The notes under the pieces: model-generated | What the model was told of the DNA's origin: nothing | What the model saw: only the letters and a program-made list of their open reading frames with translations | Databases searched by the model: none | Origin: Prevotellamassilia sp. | GTDB taxonomy: Bacteria > Bacteroidota > Bacteroidia > Bacteroidales > Bacteroidaceae | Assembly (NCBI GenBank): GCA_018383375.1 | Contig: JAHAWW010000353.1 | Span: 1-15,383, forward strand | Length of the DNA stretch: 15,383 nt | Direction: 5' to 3' | Shown here: piece by piece, positions 1-6,082 of the stretch | How positions within the stretch are numbered: the stretch's first letter is position 1 | Layout: each line of letters starts with the position of its first letter | Translations under genes and position numbers: made by a program

Positions 1-79
1 ATTGTCACAACTGTCGGCTAAGTAGCACTAATAAATTAATAATTCTAAAATGGGTGAAGTTTTTAGTCCTTATTGACAA

Positions 80-118
80 TTTGAATGATACACTTGCCCG
101 CTAAACATACTATTTTTG
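80..118 (+). promoter_or_regulatory. Candidate promoter of the WYL regulator
   Basis: TATTTTTG at 111-118 matches the Bacteroidetes -7 box TAnnTTTG. A TTTG at 80-83 could be the -33 element, but the 27-nt spacing is longer than the usual 19 or so. A nearer TTG at 94-96 is only 14 nt away. Transcription would start near 125, leaving a 5' leader of about 140 nt before the regulator ATG at 267. The leader is unusually long and contains a small perfect hairpin (AGACC-ATTT-GGTCT, around 196-209). The box is seen; its use is inferred. Confidence 0.4.
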
Positions 119-149
119 CACAAATTCGGGCACGAAAGTCCAGCCGGCG

Positions 150-254
150 ATGATTGTCGGCAAGGCGTCAGTCCGTCCACGGCAGTTGCAGACGCAGACC
201 ATTTGGTCTCCCTTTGCCATACTGGTTGTCTGCTTGCCCTTTTGTCTGCCTTAA
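150..254 (+). CDS. Possible 34-residue leader peptide ahead of the WYL regulator
   Basis: A short open frame, ATG at 150 to TAA at 252-254, ends 12 nt before the regulator start. The predicted peptide has a basic, Gln-rich first half and a hydrophobic second half (FAILVVCLPFCLP). It lies inside the predicted leader transcript, so it could be a translated upstream frame coupled to the regulator. A chance open frame of this length is common, and no codon bias or known family supports it. It is listed because the leader is long and would otherwise be unexplained. Confidence 0.15.
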   Translation: MIVGKASVRPRQLQTQTIWSPFAILVVCLPFCLP

Positions 255-266
255 CAACACACAAAA

Positions 267-1175
267 ATGGAATTAGACAAGTTTGACCGTCAGCTCAGGC
301 TGATGCTTCTTTTGGTGCAAAATCGCCGCCTCTCTGTCGACGAAATCAGCGAGCGCCTCGGCCTCAATCGCCGTTCAATTTACCGCTACCTGGAAAGTTT
401 CAGGAAATTGGGGTTCATCGTGCGCAAAGAGGGTTCGCGCTACAGCATCGACCACGAGTCGCCGTTCTTCCAAAGCATCAGCGATCGCATTCACTTCTCA
501 ACCGACGAGGCCATCACCATCAATCAGGTGCTCAACTCAGTGCTCGACAACTCGCCGCAGGTGCGCCATCTCCGGCAAAAGCTTTCCTCGCTCTATGATG
601 TCGGTGTGCTCTCCACTTATGGCGTCGACGACCACATGGCCCACAACATTGCCACCCTCCATCAGGCCATCGAGACCGAGTGTATGGTGGTGTTGAAAAA
701 CTACACCAGCCCCCACAGCGGCGACGTGCGCGACCGCATTGTCGAACCCTATCTCTTTTGTGCCGAAAACACCGAAGTGCGTTGCTATGAAGTGTCGACC
801 GGGATGAACAAAACCTTCAAGATTATGCGGGCTGAGAGTGTCGAAATCCTTGATCTGCTTTGGTCACACAAAGACAAGCACGCACCCTTCCATCGCGACC
901 TCTTTCATTTCACCGGCGAGCACCTCATTCCCGTCAAACTCAAACTCGGTGCCCTGGCCACAAGCATCTTGCTCGAAGAGCACCCCGGAGCTGAACCCGC
1001 TCTGAGCCTCCTCGACGACGGCCGACATCTCTTTTCCACCGAGGTGTGCAGTTATAAGGGCATTGGCCGTTTTGTCATCGGCCTGCTCGATGACATTGAA
1101 ATTATTGATAGTCCCGACTTCGAGGATTATATTCGCCGTCGCATTAAAGATTTAACACAAAAAATCAGTTTGTGA
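267..1175 (+). CDS. WYL-domain HTH transcriptional regulator
   Basis: This 302-residue protein has the build of the YafY/WYL family of DNA-binding regulators. Residues about 5-60 form a winged helix-turn-helix; the recognition region reads LSVDEISERLGLNRRSIYRY, followed by a wing with KEGSRYSI. A helical linker (about 75-125) leads to a WYL-like ligand-sensing domain (about 130-205, with the strand pattern VEPYLF...VRCYEVSTGMNKTFKI), then a C-terminal extension (about 215-300) typical of full-length family members. WYL proteins usually respond to a nucleic-acid or nucleotide ligand and often repress or activate neighbouring genes; the ligand here is unknown. The ATG at 267 is preceded by an A-rich stretch and no Shine-Dalgarno, as usual for Bacteroidetes. 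The stop codon lies within an operator-like inverted repeat, and a 97-residue membrane protein follows after 61 nt on the same strand, making it the obvious candidate target. The family call is firm; the regulated process is not known. Confidence 0.85.
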   Translation: MELDKFDRQLRLMLLLVQNRRLSVDEISERLGLNRRSIYRYLESFRKLGFIVRKEGSRYSIDHESPFFQSISDRIHFSTDEAITINQVLNSVLDNSPQVRHLRQKLSSLYDVGVLSTYGVDDHMAHNIATLHQAIETECMVVLKNYTSPHSGDVRDRIVEPYLFCAENTEVRCYEVSTGMNKTFKIMRAESVEILDLLWSHKDKHAPFHRDLFHFTGEHLIPVKLKLGALATSILLEEHPGAEPALSLLDDGRHLFSTEVCSYKGIGRFVIGLLDDIEIIDSPDFEDYIRRRIKDLTQKISL

Positions 1176-1191
1176 CAATAGGTGTCACAAA
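1169..1191. promoter_or_regulatory. Perfect inverted repeat, probable operator
   Basis: TTTGTGACA (1169-1177), five spacer bases, then TGTCACAAA (1183-1191) form a perfect 9-bp inverted repeat. It overlaps the stop codon of the WYL regulator and lies just ahead of the small membrane protein gene. The right half-site TGTCACAA also occurs at 3-10, at the very edge of the window and upstream of the regulator promoter. No T-run follows, so it does not look like a terminator. A DNA-binding site for a dimeric regulator, perhaps the adjacent WYL protein, is the simplest reading. Spacing differs from the CRP consensus (9 rather than 6 bases between TGTGA and TCACA). Confidence 0.5.
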
Positions 1192-1198
1192 TGGCCGG

Positions 1199-1206
1199 TT
1201 CCTTTG
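1199..1206 (+). promoter_or_regulatory. Weak -7 box for the 97-residue membrane protein gene
   Basis: TTCCTTTG differs from TAnnTTTG at one base and lies 30 nt before the ATG at 1237. A TTTG at 1169-1172, inside the inverted repeat, is 26 nt upstream. If this promoter is real, the inverted repeat sits between the two promoter elements, a position expected for repression. The gene could instead be read through from the regulator. Confidence 0.25.
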
Positions 1207-1236
1207 CAGCATCAAAACAATTAAAAACCGACTATT

Positions 1237-1530
1237 ATGACACGCAAAAACCTTTCCGCCTCTGGCTACGCCACCCTTCAGCGCTCAGAACGCTCGTTCA
1301 GCATCCGCTCTCTTGTTATCGCCTTGGAGTCGCTGGGATTTGTCAAGGCTTTGGCCGCCATCTATTCCGGCTTGCTCGAAGAGACGGTCAGTCCGCGTCG
1401 CACCCTCCATCTGCTCCATGCCCAGTTGGCCTGCCTCATGCTTGTGTTGCCGGCCGCTCTGCCACTCCTCGTGCGTGTGCTCTTGTTTGTCTGGGCTGTG
1501 TTGGCCGTGAGAGGTTGTCGCAAGTCTTGA
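1237..1530 (+). CDS. Small hypothetical membrane protein
   Basis: I do not recognise this 97-residue protein. The N-terminal 25 residues are polar and basic, with several Ser. Residues about 25-45 form an amphipathic or weakly hydrophobic helix (SLVIALESLGFVKALAAIY). Residues about 63-92 are strongly hydrophobic with a central Pro and one Arg, enough for one long or two short membrane segments, and the C-terminus is basic (RGCRKS). The frame shows G/C-rich third codon positions like the neighbouring genes, which supports real coding; a longer frame over the same region (1182-1850) runs through the terminator hairpin and does not. It follows the WYL regulator on the same strand and is closed by the hairpin at 1569-1634. 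Function unknown; it may be the regulated partner of the upstream gene. Confidence 0.6.
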   Translation: MTRKNLSASGYATLQRSERSFSIRSLVIALESLGFVKALAAIYSGLLEETVSPRRTLHLLHAQLACLMLVLPAALPLLVRVLLFVWAVLAVRGCRKS

Positions 1531-1568
1531 AACGAAGTCACAGACTGCCCCTAAATCATTCCATAAAT

Positions 1569-1634
1569 AAAGAAGGTCGGCACATCAACGCCGGATATAC
1601 CTCGTATATCTTGGTTGATGTGCCGACCTTCTTT
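1569..1634. terminator. Long nested hairpin, bidirectional terminator
   Basis: A perfect 21-bp inverted repeat has its left arm at 1569-1589 and right arm at 1614-1634. The 24-nt interior contains a second perfect stem, GATATAC (1594-1600) with GTATATC (1604-1610) around a 3-nt loop. The left arm begins AAAGAAGG and the right arm ends CCTTCTTT, so either transcript ends in a T-rich run (CTTCTTTT on plus, CTTCTTTATTTA on minus). It lies between two converging genes, the small membrane protein gene and gldH, as expected for a shared Rho-independent terminator. The outer stem is longer than a typical terminator. Confidence 0.8.
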
Positions 1635-1676
1635 TGTCGTGTCAAAACGGCCGCGTGCTCGTCCGGCCTTGTGGCT

Positions 1677-2180
1677 TCAGTCTCGTCTGAGCGTCAACCC
1701 CACCTCTCTGATGCCTTCGAGCGGTGTGCGCGTCATAAGGTGTCTGACGCAGAAACGGCCGCTTGTGCCTGCCGGCAAGTCTACCGTGAAGGGTTCGGCG
1801 GCATATTCCAACACCGATATGCCGCGCCCCACGTAGTCGCCCCGGTCTGAGGCAGTGACAATCTTGAGCGTGTCGATGGTGGTGTCGCGCAGGGCTTGCA
1901 GGGAGTCACCGGCGAGCATTAAATCACGCTCCACGGCTATGAGCAGTTCTTGGAAGGGATAAGGATGAGCCGTGGACAAGCGCACGTGAACCGTCCCCAC
2001 ATAGCGCCCTGCCGCTGCGAGGCTGTCCAACTGCACCACGACCGTGTCGGTACGCTCCCAGCCCGTCTCGGGAAATGAGCGGAATGTGCTGACAGCCGTG
2101 TGCTCGTCGCAAGCAGTCACCGCGAAGGTTGTCAGTAGTGCGACGATAAAAGCAGAGAGAGACCGGCCGAGGCGTGTCAT
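1677..2180 (-). CDS. gldH: Gliding motility lipoprotein GldH
   Basis: This 167-residue protein has a basic N-terminus, a hydrophobic segment (about 9-20) and a lipobox VTAC with Cys24 as the probable lipidated residue, so it should be a membrane-anchored periplasmic lipoprotein. Length, lipoprotein signal and the body (RSFPETGWERTDTV near the mature N-terminus, then a beta-rich domain) fit the GldH family. GldH was defined by gliding mutants of Flavobacterium johnsoniae; homologues are widespread in non-gliding Bacteroidetes, where the role is less clear and may relate to the cell envelope or secretion. Its ATG overlaps the stop of the upstream ricT gene in an ATGA arrangement, implying translational coupling. 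It is the last gene of the metF-holB-ricT-gldH operon, ending at the 1569-1634 hairpin. Confidence 0.8.
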   Translation of the reverse strand: MTRLGRSLSAFIVALLTTFAVTACDEHTAVSTFRSFPETGWERTDTVVVQLDSLAAAGRYVGTVHVRLSTAHPYPFQELLIAVERDLMLAGDSLQALRDTTIDTLKIVTASDRGDYVGRGISVLEYAAEPFTVDLPAGTSGRFCVRHLMTRTPLEGIREVGLTLRRD

Positions 2181-3370
2181 TGTTGAGGCTGATTGTTACG
2201 TCCGGCTTTGTCGCCGCCGGCAGGCTTGCGCTGTTTGCCGCCCCCATTTCCACCCTCAGTGGCGGCTTTGTCGCGGTTTTTGTTTTTGCGGTTGCCGCCC
2301 CGTTTACGCTTCACCTTGTCAAAGCGGGTTAGGTCGTCTTGTTCGGCCAGGTCGATGGGCTTGGCCGGTTTCTCGGGTGCGTTTTCGTCGAGCACGAGCG
2401 GTTTCTCGCCTGCTTTGTTGAGGGCGATAATCTCGTGGGCACGTGCGGCAGAGATAGTCGTGATGTTGGCTGCCAGGCGTTTGTCTGTGGAGTAGCTTAC
2501 CATGCCGGCGAGGATGTCGGCTTTGAAATAATACCAAGTGCCGTCGGCCGTCTCGAGCGTGGTGTCGCGTGGTGGCAACTTGCGTGAGGCCTCCACATAG
2601 ACGTCGGCTTCATAGTTGAGACAGCATTTGAGTTTGGCACACTGGCCGGCCAGTTTTTGCGGATTGGGAGAGATGTCTTGGAAGCGGGCGGCTGCCGTCG
2701 AGACAGAGTTGAAGTTTTTCATCCAAGTGGCACAACAGAGTTCGCGACCGCAGGGTCCGATGCCGCCAATGCGGCCGGCCTCTTGTCGGGCACCAATCTG
2801 TTTCATCTCAATGCGTACGTGGAAAGCTTCGGCTAAGACCTTGATGAGTTTGCGGAAGTCCACGCGGCCGTCGGCGATGTAGTAGAAAATCGCTTTGCCT
2901 CCGTCGCCTTGATACTCTACGTCGCCGATTTTCATGTCGAGTTGGAGGTCTTTGGCAATTTGGCGCGAGCGTATCATGGTGTCTTGCTCGAGCGCCTTGG
3001 CCTCTTCAAATTTCTCGAGGTCGGCAGGGCGTGCCTTGCGATAGATGCGTTTGATGTCGGCAGCAGCTTTAGCACCTGCTTTTTTGAGTTGCAGGGGCAC
3101 GAGGCTGCCGGTGAGGGTGACCACGCCTATGTCGTGGCCCGGCGTGGCCTCAACGGCCACCATGTCGCCCTTTTCCAGCGGCAAGTGGTTGTCGTTGCGG
3201 TAATATCCCTTACGGGTATTCTTGAATTGCACCTCGACCAAGTCTGTCGTGTCGGTATTGCCCGGCACGTCGGCCAGATAGTCGTAGGTGTTGAGTTGTT
3301 TGTCTTGGCGGCCGCAACCTTTGGCGCAAAAGCCTCTCAGCGGTCCGCCCAGCGTGAAATCCTTGTTCAT
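2177..3370 (-). CDS. ricT: PSP1-domain regulatory protein RicT (YaaT) homologue
   Basis: The 397-residue protein carries the PSP1 C-terminal domain that defines RicT/YaaT. The diagnostic Cys clusters are GPCGRELCC (Cys207, 212, 213) and GQCAKLKCCLNYE (Cys244, 249, 250). The N-terminus has two more Cys (FCAKGCGRQ, Cys15 and Cys19), which I recall as usual for Bacteroidetes members. The C-terminal 60 residues are low-complexity and rich in Lys, Arg, Gly and Asn, probably disordered and perhaps RNA-binding. In Bacillus, RicT acts with RicA and RicF in an Fe-S-containing complex that controls RNase Y mRNA processing. Bacteroidetes lack the whole Bacillus pathway as far as I know, so the role here is inferred only from the domain. 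Context: 48 nt downstream of holB, as in other Firmicutes and Bacteroidetes clusters where a PSP1 gene neighbours holB, and overlapping gldH by 4 nt. Confidence 0.85.
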   Translation of the reverse strand: MNKDFTLGGPLRGFCAKGCGRQDKQLNTYDYLADVPGNTDTTDLVEVQFKNTRKGYYRNDNHLPLEKGDMVAVEATPGHDIGVVTLTGSLVPLQLKKAGAKAAADIKRIYRKARPADLEKFEEAKALEQDTMIRSRQIAKDLQLDMKIGDVEYQGDGGKAIFYYIADGRVDFRKLIKVLAEAFHVRIEMKQIGARQEAGRIGGIGPCGRELCCATWMKNFNSVSTAAARFQDISPNPQKLAGQCAKLKCCLNYEADVYVEASRKLPPRDTTLETADGTWYYFKADILAGMVSYSTDKRLAANITTISAARAHEIIALNKAGEKPLVLDENAPEKPAKPIDLAEQDDLTRFDKVKRKRGGNRKNKNRDKAATEGGNGGGKQRKPAGGDKAGRNNQPQQ

Positions 3371-3418
3371 GGGGTGTTGATAGATATGGCGAAGTCTGCT
3401 TCTCTCGTGGGCTGTGGC

Positions 3419-4546
3419 TCAACGGATGAGCAAGACGATGGTTTTGATGGAAAGGTCAAAAAACACCATGCGCGCGTTGGTGTTTTGCACGATATCTCTT
3501 CGGGCTGAGTCAAACTCTCGCATCAAAGGGATGACGTTGCGCTCGTTGATAAACGGCGCGAAACGGGTGGCGAAGTCGGCCTCGCGGGGATTAAGATAGT
3601 TGAGCTCGGGACGGCGGAAATTGTAGATGAAGTTTTCTCTGAGCATGCGTTGGCAATAGTCCAAGAATGCTTTTTGGCGTTCGCGTCCGCGCTCGGCCAT
3701 ACGGTCGGTCCACTCGCTCAGGTCTTTAATTTTGCGTGCATAACACAGGCGCATGAAGAGCACGAACATATCGAAGTCTTGAGCGTTGTCGGCTGCGCCT
3801 TGCAATTCGCGGCATGCTTTGATATAGTTGCCGTTGCTGCGGTGTGCCAAGTCGTGGGCCATTTCGGGCGAGAGGCCGTGTTTTTGCTCCAAGGCTACGG
3901 CGAGAGTGTCGGTCGGGATGGGTGGGAAGGCTATTTCCTGTGTGCGGCTGACAATCGTCGTGAGCAGGCGCTCGGGTTGCGCACTGATGAGGATAAATAC
4001 CGTTCGTTCTGGCGGTTCTTCCAGTAGTTTGAGCAACTTGTTGGCGGTCTCCTCGTTCATCAGTTCGGCCTGCCACACTATGACCACCTTATAGCCGCCC
4101 AGACTGGCTTTGAGGCTAATTTTGCCGGTGATATTTTCGGCCTCTTTGGTGAAGATGCCCGGCTGTTGGTTTTCGGTGTTGAGCGTTTCGCGCCAGCGCT
4201 CTGCCCCGAGATAGCGGCTTTCGGTTAAGGCTTCTCTCCACAAGGCCAGATATTGGTCGCTTAGCGGTGCGTCTGACTTGTTTTTGCGTTTCACCACCGG
4301 GAACACGAAGTGCAGGTCGGGATGGATGAATTTGCTGTTCAGATGGCAGCCGGGGCATGTGCCGCAGGCTTGACCGTTCACCGGGTGTTCACACAGCAAG
4401 GCTTCGGCCAGTGCCAATGCCATGGGGATTTGTCCGCGTCCCTCTTCGCCGGTAAAGAGCAGGGCGTGTGGCACGCGCTCTGTCTCGACCATGTGGGCGA
4501 GCAGTTGCTTGATGTGTGTTTGACCGATGATGGCGTTTTGGCTCAT
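3419..4546 (-). CDS. holB: DNA polymerase III subunit delta' (clamp loader)
   Basis: A 375-residue AAA+ clamp-loader subunit that helps load the beta sliding clamp during replication. Residues about 8-40 carry the start of the AAA+ fold with a degenerate P-loop GEEGRGQ (33-39; Lys replaced by Gln, as expected for an ATPase-inactive delta'). A zinc module follows with Cys52, Cys61, Cys64 and Cys67, the same 9-3-3 spacing as in E. coli delta'. Later come the Walker B-like stretch (YKVVIVWQAELMNEETANKL), LLKLLEEPPERTVFIL, and a sensor-1 region ending SRTQEI (SRT where many clamp loaders have SRC). I chose the ATG at 4544-4546 (MSQNAIIGQ) because it aligns with the family start; an in-frame extension upstream to 4678 overlaps the end of metF and looks unlike the family. 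It follows metF by 20 nt and precedes ricT by 48 nt in one operon. Confidence 0.9.
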   Translation of the reverse strand: MSQNAIIGQTHIKQLLAHMVETERVPHALLFTGEEGRGQIPMALALAEALLCEHPVNGQACGTCPGCHLNSKFIHPDLHFVFPVVKRKNKSDAPLSDQYLALWREALTESRYLGAERWRETLNTENQQPGIFTKEAENITGKISLKASLGGYKVVIVWQAELMNEETANKLLKLLEEPPERTVFILISAQPERLLTTIVSRTQEIAFPPIPTDTLAVALEQKHGLSPEMAHDLAHRSNGNYIKACRELQGAADNAQDFDMFVLFMRLCYARKIKDLSEWTDRMAERGRERQKAFLDYCQRMLRENFIYNFRRPELNYLNPREADFATRFAPFINERNVIPLMREFDSARRDIVQNTNARMVFFDLSIKTIVLLIR

Positions 4547-4566
4547 AGTGAAGTATGGTGTGGCGC

Positions 4567-5520
4567 TCAATAGATTTGGCGTGCAATTTCGGCAATGCTC
4601 TCCACGGCCGATACCGTGTAGAAATGTATGCTGGGCACGCCGTGTTGGATGAGTTCTTTGCATTGTGCCACGCCCCATTCGATGCCCAAGGCTTTGGCCT
4701 CTTCGTCGGTTTTACATTTCACCGCCTCTTTGGCCAGGGCTTCGGGGAAATTACAGTGGAACGTTTTGGGCACGGTTTGCAACTGCGAGAGTTTGGCAAA
4801 TGGTTTGATGCCCGGTATGATGGGCACATTGATGCCGGCGGCTTTAGCCTTGTCAACGAAGTTGAAATAGGCCTCGTTGTCATAGAAGAGTTGTGTCACG
4901 CCATATTCGGCGCCGTGGTCTATTTTGTGTTTGAACCACTCCAAGTCCATCTCTGCGTTGAGTGCCTCTTCGTGTTTTTCGGGATAGCAAGCCACGCCGT
5001 AGCTGAAGGGGCGTCCTTTCACTTTGATAGGTGTGCCGTCGAGGAAGAGGCCTTCATTGAACTGGTTGATTTGCTCCTGCAGGTCGGTGGTATGGGTGTG
5101 GCCTCCGGGAGTTGGTTTGAAATAGGCATCTTCTTTGGCTTTGTCGCCTCGCAGTATCAGCAGGTTTTCAATGCCGAGGAATTGCAGGTCGAGCAATAGG
5201 TATTCGGTTTCCTCGCGTGTAAATCCTGAGCAGAGGATATGTGGCACCACGGGGATGTGATATTCATTCTGAATGGCAGCTGCCACGGCCACGGTGCCGG
5301 GTCGACGGCGCAATCGTGAGCGTTGCATCAGTCCGTCGCCCAGGTCTTTATAGACAAATTCAGAGCGGTGGTTGGTGATGTTGATATATTGAGGGTTAAA
5401 CTCGGCCAGCCGGTTGATGGTCTTTTTCAGGCTGTCGATGCCCGTGCCTTTAAGCGGCGGAAGCACCTCAAAAGAGAAGGCCGTCGTTTTGTTTTGTGTA
5501 ATCAGTTCAGAGATAGTCAT
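4567..5520 (-). CDS. metF: Methylenetetrahydrofolate reductase
   Basis: The 317-residue FAD enzyme reduces 5,10-methylene-THF to 5-methyl-THF, the methyl donor for methionine synthesis. The N-terminal FSFEVLPP contains the catalytic Glu (Glu18 here, equivalent to Glu28 of E. coli MetF). Further family segments are YINITNHRSEF, the arginine-rich stretch after it, HILCSGFTREETEYLL, LLILRGDKA (Asp near FAD) and the C-terminal GVAQCKELIQHGVPSIHFYT. Length matches bacterial MetF. I start at the ATG at 5518-5520 (MTISELI); an upstream in-frame ATG at 5562 adds 14 residues foreign to the family and leaves little leader after the predicted promoter. It is the first gene of the minus-strand operon with holB, ricT and gldH, a pairing of one-carbon metabolism with replication that probably reflects shared growth-linked transcription. 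Confidence 0.95.
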   Translation of the reverse strand: MTISELITQNKTTAFSFEVLPPLKGTGIDSLKKTINRLAEFNPQYINITNHRSEFVYKDLGDGLMQRSRLRRRPGTVAVAAAIQNEYHIPVVPHILCSGFTREETEYLLLDLQFLGIENLLILRGDKAKEDAYFKPTPGGHTHTTDLQEQINQFNEGLFLDGTPIKVKGRPFSYGVACYPEKHEEALNAEMDLEWFKHKIDHGAEYGVTQLFYDNEAYFNFVDKAKAAGINVPIIPGIKPFAKLSQLQTVPKTFHCNFPEALAKEAVKCKTDEEAKALGIEWGVAQCKELIQHGVPSIHFYTVSAVESIAEIARQIY

Positions 5521-5576
5521 AGCGTTTGTCTCGTCTTTGTGTAAGCCTATAATAAGGCACATTACAATAATTTATG

Positions 5577-5607
5577 CAAAGTTAGTGCAAATGAGAGCAG
5601 AGACAAA
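5577..5607 (-). promoter_or_regulatory. Promoter of the metF operon, built on a repeat edge
   Basis: On the minus strand TTTG (5607-5604) is followed after 19 nt by TAACTTTG (5584-5577), an excellent match to TTTG-N19-TAnnTTTG of Bacteroidetes. Transcription would start near 5570, giving a leader of about 50 nt before the metF ATG. Both boxes lie within the first unit of the 84/91-bp repeat array. The other units have TAACTTTT or TAACTTTC here, so only the edge unit makes a full box. Confidence 0.65.
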
Positions 5608-5948
5608 AGGAAAGACGTAGTTTTTCATTTTGGCTTTGCCGAATGCCGCCAAACTTGCGCCGCAGATGAAAGTTAGTGCAAATGAGGGCAGAGACCCAAG
5701 AAAACTTGTTTTTATTGGGCTATGCCGAGTGCCGCCTAACTGGTGCGAAGCAAAAGTTAGTCCAAATGAGGGCAGAGCCCCAAGAAAACTTGTTTTTATT
5801 GGGCTTTGCCGAATGCCGCCTAACTGGTGCGAAGTAAAAGTTAGTGCAAATGAGAGCAGAGACCCAAGAAAACTTGTTTTTATTGGGCTATACCGAATGC
5901 CGCCTAACTGGTGCGAAGTAAAAGTTAGTGCAAATGAGAGCAGAGACC
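5578..5948. repeat. Tandem array of 84-bp structured repeats
   Basis: The landmark AAAGTTAG recurs at 5578, 5669, 5753, 5837 and 5921: a first unit of 91 bp, then three of exactly 84 bp, then a partial fifth. Units 2-4 are nearly identical. Each unit can form a hairpin: CCCAA pairs with TTGGG in units 2-4 (for example 5695-5699 with 5715-5719), with an inner AAAAC/GTTTT stem. In unit 1 the arms are CAAAA (5604-5608) and TTTTG (5628-5632), so both sides changed together. CTAACT at the end of one unit can pair with AGTTAG of the next. Because 84 is a multiple of 3, reading frames stay open on both strands and yield 28-residue repeats that should not be taken as proteins. From memory, similar intergenic repeats are common in Prevotella and Bacteroides genomes; this was not checked. 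Confidence 0.9.
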
Positions 5949-5997
5949 ATACAACTTTTTGTGTTTGCCATTTCCCTAACTTCACTTCTTCACTCCC

Positions 5998-6036
5998 TTT
6001 TGTCTTTTTTCCTCTCACGTTGAAACCTTATCTTTG
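5998..6036 (+). promoter_or_regulatory. Promoter part of element A
   Basis: TTTTG (5998-6002), a pyrimidine-rich stretch, and TATCTTTG (6029-6036) form a promoter-like unit. The -7 box is perfect; the 26-nt spacing is long but identical in the second copy at 13656-13694. No plus-strand protein gene lies downstream before the converging M16 gene, and the strong terminator at 6053-6082 follows at once, so the expected product is an RNA of about 40 nt. Confidence 0.45.
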
Positions 6037-6082
6037 GAGCAGGATAGGAGAGAGAGGCCTTAGTCGGGCCTCTTTTTTTTTT
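6037..6082 (+). ncRNA. Possible very short RNA of element A
   Basis: The bases between the -7 box at 6029-6036 and the end of the T-run at 6082 would be transcribed as roughly 40 nt beginning near GCAGGATAG (6039-6047) and ending in the hairpin and T-tail. The sequence GCAGGATAG plus AGAGAG is conserved in element B. It could be a stand-alone small RNA, an abortive leader, or a remnant of a larger mobile repeat. There is no known family I can assign. Confidence 0.25.
6053..6082 (+). terminator. Rho-independent terminator of element A
   Basis: AGAGGCC, a 7-nt loop, GGCCTCT and a run of ten T (6073-6082) form a textbook intrinsic terminator on the plus strand. There is no plus-strand protein gene upstream of it back to 1530, which is what makes it odd: it must serve the short transcript from the adjacent TATCTTTG box or shield downstream DNA. 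Confidence 0.8.

Noticed and set aside
70..264. 64-codon minus-strand open frame upstream of the WYL gene
   Set aside because: It covers the predicted regulator promoter and leader, has no family resemblance and no promoter of its own.
1182..1850. 222-codon plus-strand open frame
   Set aside because: It overlaps the 97-residue gene in another frame, runs through the long terminator hairpin, and continues antisense to gldH.
4547..4678. Upstream extension of holB by 44 codons
   Set aside because: It overlaps metF and does not resemble delta'; the family start is the Met at 4546.
5578..5948. CRISPR array
   Set aside because: Units are contiguous 84-bp copies with no unique spacers and no cas genes nearby.
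5572..6018. 148-codon minus-strand open frame with 28-residue repeats
   Set aside because: It is the translation of the 84-bp DNA repeat, whose length keeps all frames in phase; it overlaps the metF promoter and has no family resemblance.
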